Shown here piece by piece: positions 23,123 through 31,564 of a stretch of 46,814 nucleotides of DNA. This DNA is from Ilumatobacter sp. Lineage in GTDB: Bacteria; Actinomycetota; Acidimicrobiia; Acidimicrobiales; Ilumatobacteraceae. Position numbers and translations under genes: made by a program. The notes beneath the pieces are model-generated. The model was given only the letters and a program-made list of their open reading frames with translations. It was not told where the DNA came from and ran no database searches. The stretch spans positions 1 through 46,814 of the forward strand of contig NZ_JASJCS010000030.1 in NCBI RefSeq assembly GCF_030065885.1, given 5' to 3'. Within the stretch, counting starts at the first letter, position 1. Each line of letters opens with the position of its first letter.

Positions 23123-23898
23123 TGCGAATCGTCACGTGGAACGTCAATTCGCTCCGAGCACGACTCGAGCGTGTGGAGGACTGGCTGACCGACGTCCAAC
23201 CGGACGTCGTGTGCCTGCAAGAGACCAAGCTCGCCGACGATGCGTTCCCGGCGCTCACATTCGAGGCGCACGGCTACGAGACCGTCCACTACGGCCAGGG
23301 GCAGTGGAACGGCGTCGCGATCCTGTCGAAGGTGGGCATCGCCGACGTGGTGGCCAACTTCGCCGATGGGATCGAGCCCGATCCCGACGCGCGCATCATC
23401 ACGGCGACGTGCGGCGGGGTCAGGGTCTCGTGCTGCTACGTGCCGAACGGGCGCTCGCTCGACGACGATCACTACACGTACAAGCTGAGCTGGCTCGACC
23501 GGCTGCTCGAACACGTCGGGCGCGACACGTCGCCCGACCATGACGTGATCGTCACCGGCGACTTCAACATCGCGCCCGAGGACCGCGACGTGTACGACAT
23601 CGCCAAGTTCGAGAACGCCACCCACGTCAGCGTCCCCGAGCGCGAGCGCCTCGCTGCGCTGTGCGACTGGGGGTTGACCGACCTCTTCCGGCGGCAGCAT
23701 GCCGACGCCGAACGGGTCTTCTCGTGGTGGGACTACCGCAACGGCGACTTCCACAAGGGCAACGGGCTGCGGATCGATCTCGTCCTTGGCTCGGCGAGCG
23801 TCGCCGAGCGGTGCGAGTGGAGCGTCGTCGACCGCAACGCCCGCAAGGGCAAGCAGCCGAGCGACCACGCGCCGGTCATCGTCGATCTGCGCGACTGA
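23122..23898 (+). CDS. xthA: Exodeoxyribonuclease III / AP endonuclease
   Basis: A 258-residue enzyme of the exonuclease III family, which cuts DNA at abasic sites and trims 3' ends. Visible motifs: MRIVTWNVNSLRARL with the metal-binding Asn, CLQETKL with the catalytic Glu (about residue 34), YVPNGRSL, the Asp/Asn of VTGDFNIAPEDRDVYD, and the final SDHAPVIVDL with the catalytic His. Length is normal. The ATG overlaps the stop of the NYN ribonuclease gene by one base (TGATG), so translation is coupled. A short GC-rich hairpin follows the stop. Confidence 0.95.
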   Translation: MRIVTWNVNSLRARLERVEDWLTDVQPDVVCLQETKLADDAFPALTFEAHGYETVHYGQGQWNGVAILSKVGIADVVANFADGIEPDPDARIITATCGGVRVSCCYVPNGRSLDDDHYTYKLSWLDRLLEHVGRDTSPDHDVIVTGDFNIAPEDRDVYDIAKFENATHVSVPERERLAALCDWGLTDLFRRQHADAERVFSWWDYRNGDFHKGNGLRIDLVLGSASVAERCEWSVVDRNARKGKQPSDHAPVIVDLRD

Positions 23899-23902
23899 CC
23901 GT

Positions 23903-23924
23903 GCGGCGGCGCGCCGGCCGCCGC
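23903..23924. terminator. GC-rich hairpin between convergent genes
   Basis: GCGGCGGC (23903-23910) and GCCGCCGC (23917-23924) pair perfectly around a 6-nt loop, in the 31-bp gap between exonuclease III and the convergent helicase gene. Its place suits a bidirectional transcription barrier, but there is no T-tract on either side. Confidence 0.5.
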
Positions 23925-23929
23925 CTGCG

Positions 23930-25813
23930 TCAGCCCGTCAGCGACTCGTCGGCGAGCGCGGCGGCGATGCCGTCGAAGAGGCGTCGCGCGGTGATCGGAC
24001 CGAGACCCGTGACGCGATCCAGCTCGTCGGGCGAGGTGGGGTGAGCGTCGGCGATCGCGGACAGCGCCCGGTCGGTGCAGATGTGCTCGGGCAGCGTGCC
24101 ACCGGACCGGGCAGCCGTCGCACGCCACGCGCGCAGCCGTTCGAGGGTGCGCGAGCGGCTGTCGCGCGTACGGCCGAGCAACTCGGCAGGCGGGGGAGCG
24201 AGGTCGGGTTCGGAGCTCTCGAACCCGTCGAGGAGCGGCGTGAGCTTCCGTGCGTAACCGGACCGTCGCTGCGCCCAGTTGACCGTGAGCACGTCGGTGG
24301 CTCGCGTGATCGCGACGTAGAGCAAGCGGGTCTCTTCCGCCTTGGCGGCGACGGTGGTCGCCGAGCGGTGTGGCACCAGGCTCGTCTCGCAGCCGATCAG
24401 GTGGACGTGTCGCCACTCACGTCCCTTCGAGCCGTGGAACGTCAACACGTCGACGCCCGGCAGCCTGCCGCCGAACGGGTCGGTGGTCGCGACCCAGTGG
24501 CGGAAGGCGCTCCCGTCCCCGGTCGGTTGCTCGCGCAGGAAGTCGGTCGCGACCTCGGCCACCTCGCGCCGAGGGTCGTCGGAGTCCGCCGGCATCTCGT
24601 CGACGTCGAACAGGTCACGGGCCCATCGGCGAAGATCGCCGGCGGACCTGAGGCGATAGGCGTCGGCGAGGAACGGTGCAAGCGGTGATCCGGCGCCGTC
24701 GACGGCACGACGCACCGCCACACCGGCGGCCTCGAGCGCCGCACGAACCGGCTGGAGGCTGGCATGTGTCCTGCCCAACACGGCGACCCGCCCGGCGCGC
24801 GCGAGGTCGGGGTCGAGGCGTGCGACGGCCGACGCGACGTCGCGGGCTTCGACGTGCTCGTCGGCGTGTTCTCGTGTGGTGACGATCGGGCCGTCGGGGC
24901 GCGCCGATCTGACGTCGCTGCGTTGCCCGCCGGTCCGTAGCGCGTGGTCCCCGGCCTCGACGATCTGTGGCGTCGACCGGTGGTTGACGGGCAGGCGGAC
25001 GACCTCGATGCCGGGGAAGCGCTCGGACACGTCGAGCAGCAACGTCGGGTCCGAGCCGTTGAAGCCGTAGATCGCCTGCGCCGGGTCGCCGACGAGGAAC
25101 AGGTCGTCGGCGCCCTGTCGCAGCAGGTCGACGATGCGGTGCTGGAGCGGGTTGAGGTCCTGTGCCTCGTCGACCAGCACGTGGCGGTACCGCCACCGCA
25201 CGCCCTCTGCGAACTCGGCGTCGCGTTCGAGCGCCTCGATGGTCAGCGACAGGAGGTCGTCGAGATCGATGACGCCGCGGCGTCGCTTCTCCCTGCGATA
25301 CCGATCGAGCCCCTCGGCGACACGCTCGGCTGCGACTCCCGGGCGGTGCTCGCCCCGCCGGACGGCCGCCTCGTACGTGTCGGCGGCGACACCGCGCGCC
25401 GTCGCCCAGTTCATCGCTTCGACGAGCAGATCGAGCTGCTCGGGACCCATGACGTCGCGGACGATCCGGCTGCGGTCGGTGACGATCGAGCGAGGCGCCT
25501 GGTCGGTGTCCGCCCATCTCTGTCGGAGGAGCCCCTGCGCGATCGAGTGGAACGTGCCCGCCGTGATCCGCTCCTCGAGACCGAGCCGGGGCAGCCGCCT
25601 CCTGAGCTCGCCGGCCGCCTCGCGGGTGAACGTGAGGACGACGGTGTGTGCGCCCTCGGCGGTGCCGGCGCCGATGCGGTGGGCGACGCGGCGCGTGAGC
25701 ACCCTGGTCTTGCCCGAGCCGGCGCCGGCGATGACCGCGACGAGGCGCGAGTCCGTGGTGACCGCGCGCCGCTGATCGGCGTCGAGGTCCGCCAGCAGAG
25801 CGTCCTGATCCAC
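23930..25813 (-). CDS. UvrD/PcrA-type SF1 helicase with C-terminal HRDC domain
   Basis: A 627-residue ATP-dependent 3'-5' DNA helicase. Motifs in order: Q motif LDADQRRAV, Walker A GAGSGKTRV (about 31-39), motif Ia TFTREAAGEL, Walker B VDEAQDLNPLQ, motif III-IV region LVGDPAQAIYGFNG, NHRST, and late motifs TFHGSKGREWRHV and LLYVAITRATD. Residues about 550-620 form an HRDC domain (LERLRAWRATAARSGGTLPEHICTDRAL). Helicase plus HRDC at this length resembles mycobacterial UvrD2, though UvrD2 also has a Cys cluster that is not seen here. The start is GTG, 6 nt after a TACCGT box, so it is probably leaderless. It is divergent from the bPH2 gene across only 23 bp. Confidence 0.9.
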   Translation of the reverse strand: MDQDALLADLDADQRRAVTTDSRLVAVIAGAGSGKTRVLTRRVAHRIGAGTAEGAHTVVLTFTREAAGELRRRLPRLGLEERITAGTFHSIAQGLLRQRWADTDQAPRSIVTDRSRIVRDVMGPEQLDLLVEAMNWATARGVAADTYEAAVRRGEHRPGVAAERVAEGLDRYRREKRRRGVIDLDDLLSLTIEALERDAEFAEGVRWRYRHVLVDEAQDLNPLQHRIVDLLRQGADDLFLVGDPAQAIYGFNGSDPTLLLDVSERFPGIEVVRLPVNHRSTPQIVEAGDHALRTGGQRSDVRSARPDGPIVTTREHADEHVEARDVASAVARLDPDLARAGRVAVLGRTHASLQPVRAALEAAGVAVRRAVDGAGSPLAPFLADAYRLRSAGDLRRWARDLFDVDEMPADSDDPRREVAEVATDFLREQPTGDGSAFRHWVATTDPFGGRLPGVDVLTFHGSKGREWRHVHLIGCETSLVPHRSATTVAAKAEETRLLYVAITRATDVLTVNWAQRRSGYARKLTPLLDGFESSEPDLAPPPAELLGRTRDSRSRTLERLRAWRATAARSGGTLPEHICTDRALSAIADAHPTSPDELDRVTGLGPITARRLFDGIAAALADESLTG

Positions 25814-25819
25814 CCCGCA

Positions 25820-25829
25820 ACGGTACTGT
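25820..25829. promoter_or_regulatory. Overlapping divergent -10 boxes (helicase / bPH2 gene)
   Basis: Minus-strand TACCGT (25825-25820) and plus-strand TACTGT (25824-25829) share the central TA. The first ends 6 nt before the helicase GTG and the second ends 7 nt before the bPH2 ATG. The whole divergent gap is 23 bp, so both genes must start essentially leaderless. Confidence 0.6.
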
Positions 25830-25836
25830 TCGGATC

Positions 25837-26448
25837 ATGCCCTATCCGAAGAAGCTGCTGAACGACTACGAGACCGTGGCGCTCGATCTGCACCCGCACT
25901 GGTGGTACTTCGCCCGGCCCGCGTTCGCACTGCTCGCGTCGATCGTGCTCGGCATCGTGTCGCTGGCCATGCTCGACGGTGACCTGGCGGACGTCGTGCG
26001 CTGGATCGCGCTCATCGCCATCGTGCTCAGCGCGATCTGGCTCGTCATCAGGTACCTCAAGTGGGCGACCACCAACTTCGTCGTCACCAACGACCGTGTC
26101 ATCTTCCGCAACGGCGTCGTCGCCAAGAGCGGCATCGAGATCCCGCTCGACCGCGTCAACAACGTGATCTTCAACCAGTCGTTCTTCGAACGCATCATCG
26201 GGGCCGGCGACCTGGTCATCGAGTCCGGCGGGGAGACCGGCCAGCAGCAATTCACCGACGTCCGCAGTCCCGATCGCGTGCAGAAGCTCATCCACGCCCA
26301 GAAGAGTGAGAAGGACCGTCGCCGTCACAGCGGCGACGGGGGCAGCGACGTCGCGACGCAGCTCGAGAAGCTGGAGGGGTTGCTCGAGCGCGGGACGATC
26401 ACCCGCGACGAGTTCGAGGACGAGAAGCGACGATTGCTCGACGGCTGA
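25837..26448 (+). CDS. bPH2 (YdbS-like) membrane protein with SHOCT domain
   Basis: A 203-residue protein. Two adjacent membrane helices (about residues 27-46 and 52-71) follow a short cytoplasmic start, then a bacterial pleckstrin-homology type 2 domain (about 75-150: TTNFVVTNDRVIFRNGVVAKSGIEIPLDRVNNVIFNQSFFERIIGAGDLVIESGG). The last 35 residues (QLEKLEGLLERGTITRDEFEDEKRRLL) form a SHOCT motif, a short C-terminal domain often involved in oligomerisation. Function of such proteins is uncertain; membrane organisation or resistance to peptides has been suggested for the family. It starts 7 nt after the -10 box. Confidence 0.88.
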   Translation: MPYPKKLLNDYETVALDLHPHWWYFARPAFALLASIVLGIVSLAMLDGDLADVVRWIALIAIVLSAIWLVIRYLKWATTNFVVTNDRVIFRNGVVAKSGIEIPLDRVNNVIFNQSFFERIIGAGDLVIESGGETGQQQFTDVRSPDRVQKLIHAQKSEKDRRRHSGDGGSDVATQLEKLEGLLERGTITRDEFEDEKRRLLDG

Positions 26449-26488
26449 CGTCGGGGCCGCCGCTGCCCGCGGACGACGGGAGGCGAAG

Positions 26489-27232
26489 ATGAACGACGAG
26501 CTCGACGATCGAGCCGACGACCGGACGTACCCCGGCTGGCTCGCGGACTACCGGCTCCGCCGGCAGGGGCTGCACCTGGAGATCAACGCCATCGGTCAGG
26601 AGATGCTCGAGATCGACCGGCACGCGGGCATGCAGGGCAACTGGTGCACGGACGCGGCCCGGCGATTCGCCGCCGAGCGACGCGACCGGCTGCAGCACCC
26701 CTTCTGCCTCTTGCTCTGGTCACAGCGCTTCGACGAGGACTTCTTCCTCGAGGTCACCCACGACCTCGACGTCGATCTCGAGCACGCCCGGGGGCTGCTG
26801 ACCCACAAGGCCGGCAACTTCCTCCCGAGAGTCGGCAGGCTCACCTGCTCGCTGGACGTGGACGGCTTCTACCTGCTGATGTTGTGGCCCGAAGGGCGCA
26901 GCGATCCACCCGAGCAACCCCTCGTCTGGGAGGTGCCGGAGGAGGACATGCCGGCCGATGGCGTGAGTCCCGCTCGGAAGATGAACATGTGGTTCTACGT
27001 GTTCAGCGCCGCAGTCGAGCTGGCGCAGGCGATCATCGTCGAGGGCAACTACAGCCGGGTGCTCTACCAGGAGCTGGCTGGCATCGAGCAGCGCGGGCTG
27101 GGGCAGCGCATCCTCGCCTTCGACAACAACGACGACCTGTATCGCCACGACGACGATCGCCGCTGGTCCCTGGCGTCCGCCGGCGACGCTGTGCGATTCG
27201 CCGCGGCGCAGCCGGTTCGGTCGCCGGGCTGA
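26489..27232 (+). CDS. Hypothetical protein
   Basis: A 247-residue soluble protein of no recognised family. It has a good ribosome site (GGGAGG about 5 nt before the ATG at 26489) and lies 40 bp after the bPH2 gene, probably in one transcript. Sequence features include an N-terminal acidic, helical segment, WCTDAARRFAAERRDRLQHPFCLLLWSQRFDEDFFLEVTHDLDVDLEHARG, and a hydrophobic patch near WFYVFSAAVELAQAIIVEGNYS. No signal peptide, no catalytic motif that I can name. Confidence 0.7.
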   Translation: MNDELDDRADDRTYPGWLADYRLRRQGLHLEINAIGQEMLEIDRHAGMQGNWCTDAARRFAAERRDRLQHPFCLLLWSQRFDEDFFLEVTHDLDVDLEHARGLLTHKAGNFLPRVGRLTCSLDVDGFYLLMLWPEGRSDPPEQPLVWEVPEEDMPADGVSPARKMNMWFYVFSAAVELAQAIIVEGNYSRVLYQELAGIEQRGLGQRILAFDNNDDLYRHDDDRRWSLASAGDAVRFAAAQPVRSPG

Positions 27233-27291
27233 GCGTCCGCAGCCGGAGCCCCGTGTGAGCTGATCGCACGGCGTCTGCCACACTCGTGCGG

Positions 27292-28197
27292 ATGAAGGCG
27301 ACGCTGCAGTCCGGGATCGAGCTCGAGTACGACACCTTCGGTTCGGCCGAGGACCCGGCGGTGCTGCTCGTGATGGGCTTCACGGCGCAGATGATCGCCT
27401 GGGACGAGCGGTTCTGCGGCCTCCTCGCCGACCAGGGCCGGTACGTCATCCGGTTCGACAACCGGGATTGTGGGCTCTCGACCAAGCTCGACGGCCACGA
27501 TGTCGATGCAGCCGCCGTGATGGCCGCGGTGCTCTCCGAGGCGGTGCTGCCGGAGGTCCCCTACACGCTCTCCGACATGGCCGACGACGCCGTCGGTCTG
27601 CTCGACCACCTGGGCATCGAGCGTGCGCACGTCGCCGGCGCGTCGATGGGCGGCATGATCGTCCAGACGCTGGCGATCGAGCACCCCGATCGTCTGCTCA
27701 GCGCGACGTCGATCATGTCGACGCCCGGCGACCCTGCGTACGGCCAGGCGACACCCGAGGCCATGCAGGTCCTGCTCGCGCCGCCGCCGCCGGAACGCGC
27801 CGACGTCGTTGCCCGGTCGGCGCAGTTCGCGGTCTGGTCCTCGAAGCGCTACTTCGACGCCGATCGCGTCGCCGAGTACGCCGGCATGGCCTTCGACCGG
27901 TCGTTCTACCCCGAGGGCGGCGTCCGGCAGCTCGCGGCGATCTTCGCCAGCGGTGACCGATCAGAGGCACTGCGGGGGGTCACCGTGCCGACGCTCGTCA
28001 TCCACGGTCTCGACGATGCGCTGATCGCGCCGTCGGGGGGCCGCCGCACCGCCGAGCTCGTCCCGGGCGCACACCTGCTCGAGCTCGCCGACATGGGACA
28101 CGATCTCCCCGAACCGCTGTGGCCGATGATCGTCGGTGCGATCGTCGATCACGGCAGCGTGGCGGCCGGTCAGGCGGTGGCAGAGGTCGCCGGATGA
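27292..28197 (+). CDS. Alpha/beta hydrolase
   Basis: A 301-residue serine hydrolase. The nucleophile elbow is GASMGG (about residue 120), preceded by the strand VIRFDNRDCGLS, a hallmark of the haloperoxidase/aclacinomycin-esterase-like group; the Asp is in VIHGLDDALIAPSG and the His in LADMGHDLPEPLW. It probably cleaves an ester or lactone. The start ATG follows a CACACT box by 7 nt, a weak leaderless promoter. Its stop overlaps the CoA-transferase gene by 4 bp (ATGA), opening a four-gene coupled operon. Confidence 0.88.
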   Translation: MKATLQSGIELEYDTFGSAEDPAVLLVMGFTAQMIAWDERFCGLLADQGRYVIRFDNRDCGLSTKLDGHDVDAAAVMAAVLSEAVLPEVPYTLSDMADDAVGLLDHLGIERAHVAGASMGGMIVQTLAIEHPDRLLSATSIMSTPGDPAYGQATPEAMQVLLAPPPPERADVVARSAQFAVWSSKRYFDADRVAEYAGMAFDRSFYPEGGVRQLAAIFASGDRSEALRGVTVPTLVIHGLDDALIAPSGGRRTAELVPGAHLLELADMGHDLPEPLWPMIVGAIVDHGSVAAGQAVAEVAG

Positions 28198-29351
28198 GCG
28201 GCCCGCTCGCCGGCTACCGCATCGTCGAGATCGCCGGCATCGGCCCGGGCCCGTTCGCGGCGATGATGCTGGCCGACATGGGCGCCGAGGTCATCCGCGT
28301 CGAGCGCGCCGGATCGGTTCGGGGCCCTGCGCCCGAGGGTTCGCATCCCGACCTGCTGCGTCGCGGCAGGCGCAACATCGCGATCGATCTCAAGCACCCC
28401 GATGGGGTTGCGACGTTGCTCGACCTGGTCGAGCACGCCGATGCGCTCATCGAGGGGTTCCGGCCCGGCGTCATGGAACGCCTCGGTGTCGGGCCCGACG
28501 AGTGCCTGGACCGCAACCCGCGGCTCGTCTTCGGCCGGATGACCGGCTGGGGCCAGGACGGCCCCTACGCCAGCGCAGCGGGCCACGACATCAACTACAT
28601 CGCGCTGGCCGGTGCGCTGGCGCACTTCGGTCGCGCCGGTCAACCGCCGACGCCGCCGATGAACATGGTCGGCGACTTCGGCGGCGGCGGCATGCTGCTG
28701 GCGTTCGGCGTCGTGTGTGCGCTGCTCGAGGCGCAGCGCAGCGGTCGGGGGCAGGTCGTCGACACGGCGATGGTCGACGGGTCGGCGGTGCTGATGACCA
28801 TGTTCTGGACGTTCCACCACACCGGCATGCACGACATCTCGCAGCGTGGCGTCAACACGCTCGACACCGGCGCCCACTTCTACGACGTCTACGAGTGCGC
28901 CGACGGCGAGTACGTCTCGATCGGATCGATCGAACCGCAGTTCTACGCCGAGCTCTTGCGGCTGACCGGCCTCGAGGGGGACGAGGAGTTCGCGAAGCAG
29001 CACGACCGCTCGCACTGGCAGCACCTCAAGGAGCGCCTCGCCGAGGTCTTCAAGGCGAAGACGCGGGACGAGTGGTGCGCGGTCATGGAGCACACCGACG
29101 TCTGCTTCGCGCCGGTGCTGCGCATGGACGAGGCGGTCGCCCACCCGCACAACGCCGAGCGCCAGACGTTCGTCGACGCGTTCGGGGCCACGCAACCGGC
29201 ACCCGCACCACGGTTCTCGCGCACCGAGCCCGCCATCGAACGGCCGCCGGCCTTCGACGGGCAGCACACGGTCGAGGTGCTGGCCGACTGGGGCGTCGCC
29301 TCGGACCGCATCGAGGCGCTCGTCGAGTCGGGCGCCGTCAGGCAGGCGTGA
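28194..29351 (+). CDS. Alpha-methylacyl-CoA racemase-like family III CoA transferase
   Basis: A 385-residue CaiB/BaiF-family protein. The N-terminal GYRIVEIAGIGPGPFAAMMLADMGAEVIRVER is typical. The segment GHDINYIALAGALAHFGRAGQPPTPPMNMVGDFGGGG matches mycobacterial alpha-methylacyl-CoA racemase, including the catalytic Asp of HDINY, so racemisation of 2-methylacyl-CoA thioesters (branched-chain or sterol side-chain breakdown) is the best guess; CoA transfer remains possible. It overlaps the hydrolase upstream by 4 bp and the PIG-L gene downstream by one base. Confidence 0.87.
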   Translation: MSGPLAGYRIVEIAGIGPGPFAAMMLADMGAEVIRVERAGSVRGPAPEGSHPDLLRRGRRNIAIDLKHPDGVATLLDLVEHADALIEGFRPGVMERLGVGPDECLDRNPRLVFGRMTGWGQDGPYASAAGHDINYIALAGALAHFGRAGQPPTPPMNMVGDFGGGGMLLAFGVVCALLEAQRSGRGQVVDTAMVDGSAVLMTMFWTFHHTGMHDISQRGVNTLDTGAHFYDVYECADGEYVSIGSIEPQFYAELLRLTGLEGDEEFAKQHDRSHWQHLKERLAEVFKAKTRDEWCAVMEHTDVCFAPVLRMDEAVAHPHNAERQTFVDAFGATQPAPAPRFSRTEPAIERPPAFDGQHTVEVLADWGVASDRIEALVESGAVRQA

Positions 29352-30178
29352 TGGGCACGCTCGTCTGCTTCCACGCTCATCCCGACGACGAGGCGATCGC
29401 CACCGGCGGCTCGATGGCGCTCGCCAACCAGCAAGGCCATCGCGTCGTGCTGGTCGTCGCCACCGACGGCGCCCACGGCGAGGTGCCCGACGACCTCGGC
29501 GACGGCGAGTCGCTGGTCGACCGGCGCCGCGACGAGACCGCCGAGTCGGCCGCTGCCCTCGGCATCGATCGGGTCGTGTTCCTCGACTACACCGACTCCG
29601 GGATGAACGGCTGGGAGCAGAACGGCCACCCCGAGGCGTTCTGCCGGGCCGACGTCGACGAGGCGGCGACGCGCCTGGTCGACGTGCTGCGCGAGGAGTC
29701 CGCCGACGTCCTCACGATCTACGACTGGCACGGCGGGTACGGCCACCCCGACCACATCCAGGTGCACCGGGTCGGTTGTCGGGCCGAGGAACTGGCGCAT
29801 GACCACCTGCCCGGGCTCCGGGTCGCCGAGGCGACGATGAACCGTGACGAGATGCGCCGTTTCGTGGCGATGGCGAAGGAGCAGGGCCTCGACGACTTCG
29901 GCCCCGATGCCGACGACGAGGGCGAGTTCGATCCCGACGGACCGATGGATGACGGCAACCCGATGGGCACCCCCGAGGCCGAGCTGACCCTCCGGGTCGA
30001 CGTGTCGGCCTTCATCGATCGGAAGCGGGCGGCGATCGCCGCCCACCGCAGCCAGGTCTCGGACTCGAGCTTCTTCCTCCAGATGCCCGAAGAGGCGTTC
30101 GCGCTCGCGTTCGGGAGCGAGTGGTACCTCGAGCACGACCGCGATCCCGGTCCGCGAACCGGCTGGTTCTTCGAGTGA
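29351..30178 (+). CDS. PIG-L family deacetylase (MshB/Mca-like)
   Basis: A 275-residue zinc hydrolase of the LmbE/PIG-L family. The zinc-binding motif is HAHPDDEAIATGG (residues 8-20), and the second site is HGGYGHPDHIQVH (about 130). In actinobacteria such enzymes deacetylate GlcNAc-inositol in mycothiol synthesis (MshB) or cleave mycothiol conjugates (Mca). The sequence does not let me decide between these or another N-acetyl sugar substrate. ATG overlaps the upstream stop (TGATG), and its own stop overlaps the next gene by 4 bp. Confidence 0.88.
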   Translation: MGTLVCFHAHPDDEAIATGGSMALANQQGHRVVLVVATDGAHGEVPDDLGDGESLVDRRRDETAESAAALGIDRVVFLDYTDSGMNGWEQNGHPEAFCRADVDEAATRLVDVLREESADVLTIYDWHGGYGHPDHIQVHRVGCRAEELAHDHLPGLRVAEATMNRDEMRRFVAMAKEQGLDDFGPDADDEGEFDPDGPMDDGNPMGTPEAELTLRVDVSAFIDRKRAAIAAHRSQVSDSSFFLQMPEEAFALAFGSEWYLEHDRDPGPRTGWFFE

Positions 30179-30732
30179 CGCCACGCACCGTCCGGCTCGT
30201 CCGCCACGGTCGGGCCGAGGCCGGATGGGGTGCCGCGGTCGATCCCGACCTCGACGACGTCGGTGCCGAGCAGGCCGTCGCCGTCGCGCGGCATCTGGCG
30301 GGTCTCGGGGTCGCGCGCGTGGTGAGCAGCCCGCTCCTCAGGTGCCGGTCGACGGCCCGGCCATTCGCTGATCTCGCGGGCATGTCGGTGGCGATCGCCG
30401 ACGAGGTGGCCGAGATCCCGTCGCCCGAGGGCGTCGGCATGGCCGACCGTGTCGCTTGGTTGCGCGGCGCGATGAACGGGTCGTGGACCGATCTCGGGCC
30501 CCGCTACACCACGTACCGGGACCGCATCGTCGACTACGTCGCAACGCGCGAGGTCGACACCGTGATCTTCTCGCACTTCGTCGCTATCAACGCGGTGATC
30601 GGTGCATGTCTCGGCGACGATCGGCTGGTCATCCACCGGCTCGACAACTGCTCGATCACGACCGTCAGGGTCGACGGCGACGGGTTGGCGCTGCTCGAGG
30701 GCGGTCGGGAGGCCGATACGCTGATCCGGTGA
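30175..30732 (+). CDS. Histidine phosphatase family protein
   Basis: A 185-residue protein with the branch-1 histidine phosphatase fold: the phospho-His motif is VRLVRHGRAE (RHG near residue 11), the Arg of SSPLLRCRSTA, and the late His in VIFSHFVAINAVIG. It likely removes phosphate from a small metabolite or protein. GTG at 30175 overlaps the stop of the PIG-L gene by 4 bp; this start places the RHG motif where the family has it, so the longer open frame upstream is not used. It ends the coupled four-gene operon. Confidence 0.85.
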   Translation: MTPRTVRLVRHGRAEAGWGAAVDPDLDDVGAEQAVAVARHLAGLGVARVVSSPLLRCRSTARPFADLAGMSVAIADEVAEIPSPEGVGMADRVAWLRGAMNGSWTDLGPRYTTYRDRIVDYVATREVDTVIFSHFVAINAVIGACLGDDRLVIHRLDNCSITTVRVDGDGLALLEGGREADTLIR

Positions 30733-30780
30733 AGGGGCCCGGGTGACGCACGGGTCCGCCCCAAGTCTGGCAGCGTCAAC

Positions 30781-30786
30781 CACAAT
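30781..30786 (+). promoter_or_regulatory. -10 box (CACAAT) of the lipoprotein gene
   Basis: CACAAT ends 7 nt before the ATG at 30794 and no ribosome-binding site lies in between, consistent with a leaderless start. An ATG at 30785 would fall inside the box. Confidence 0.35.
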
Positions 30787-30793
30787 GAGGGTC

Positions 30794-31564
30794 ATGGTTC
30801 GATCCCCCCGACGTGCCATCGCGCTGGCGGCTGTCGTCGCCGTCGCCGGCTCGGCGTGTTCGGGTTCCGAGCAGGCGACGGCACCGACCGCCACCTCGGG
30901 CACGATCGAGCCCGTCGCGACGACCGCCCCGCCGACGACCGTCAGTCCGGCGACGTCGGCGCCCGCGACGACGGCTCCGCCCGCCGCGACGACGGCTCCG
31001 TCCTCCGTCGCCACGACGGCACCGCCGCCGACCACCCTGCCGCCGACGACGACCACCGAGCCGCTTGCCGTCCAGGAGCTGGTGCTGCGCGGCGATGCGC
31101 TCGGGTCGGCGTTCTTCGGCGCGGCACCCGACGGGGTGATCGACTACGTCACCTCGATCCTCGGCGGCAACACCGGTGACACCGGCTGGGTCGATCCGTT
31201 CACGTTCGCGGCCTGCGACGGGACCATCGCTCGGCGCGTCGACTGGGGTGTGCTGTCGCTGCTGTTCGGCGACCAGTCGAGCTTCGCCAACGGGCGCCGC
31301 CACTTCATCGGCTACGAGTACGGTCGCGTCGGCCAGATCGGCGACGAGCCCGAGGGTCTCCGCACACCGGGCGGGGTCACGCTCGGCTCGCGAGTCGTCG
31401 ACCTGCTCGCCGAGTTCCCCGACGCCGGGGTGAACGATGGCGAGGACGACCTCAACATCCCACCGAACTTCTACGTCAGCGACGTGTTCTACGGCTTGAT
31501 CACGGGCACGTCCCAGGACGATGTCGTGACCGTGGTCTTCGGTGGCAACGGCTGCGGCGAGTGA
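30794..31564 (+). CDS. Secreted lipoprotein with Thr/Pro-rich stalk
   Basis: A 256-residue protein with a basic N-terminus (VRSPRRAIAL), a hydrophobic segment and a lipobox (VAGSAC, Cys near residue 22), so it should be attached to the outer face of the membrane. Residues 25-90 are an Ala/Thr/Pro-rich stalk. The remaining 165 residues form a compact domain (LGSAFFGAAPDGVIDYVTSILGG, VDPFTFAACDGTIARRVDWGVLSLLFGD, LITGTSQDDVVTVVFGGNGCGE) common in Acidimicrobiia lipoproteins but without known function. Its stop overlaps the next gene's GTG by 4 bp. Confidence 0.8.
   Translation: MVRSPRRAIALAAVVAVAGSACSGSEQATAPTATSGTIEPVATTAPPTTVSPATSAPATTAPPAATTAPSSVATTAPPPTTLPPTTTTEPLAVQELVLRGDALGSAFFGAAPDGVIDYVTSILGGNTGDTGWVDPFTFAACDGTIARRVDWGVLSLLFGDQSSFANGRRHFIGYEYGRVGQIGDEPEGLRTPGGVTLGSRVVDLLAEFPDAGVNDGEDDLNIPPNFYVSDVFYGLITGTSQDDVVTVVFGGNGCGE

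Noticed and set aside
22621-23868. A 415-codon minus-strand frame with a very hydrophobic Ala/Phe/Val-rich middle, looking like a membrane protein
   Set aside because: The hydrophobic stretch is the complement of the AAG-rich AKK repeat in the NYN protein, and the flanks are antisense to exonuclease III.
30743-30793. Longer N-terminus for the lipoprotein (MTHGSAPSL...)
   Set aside because: It would put 17 polar residues before the signal peptide. The ATG at 30794 gives a normal signal sequence and follows a -10 box.
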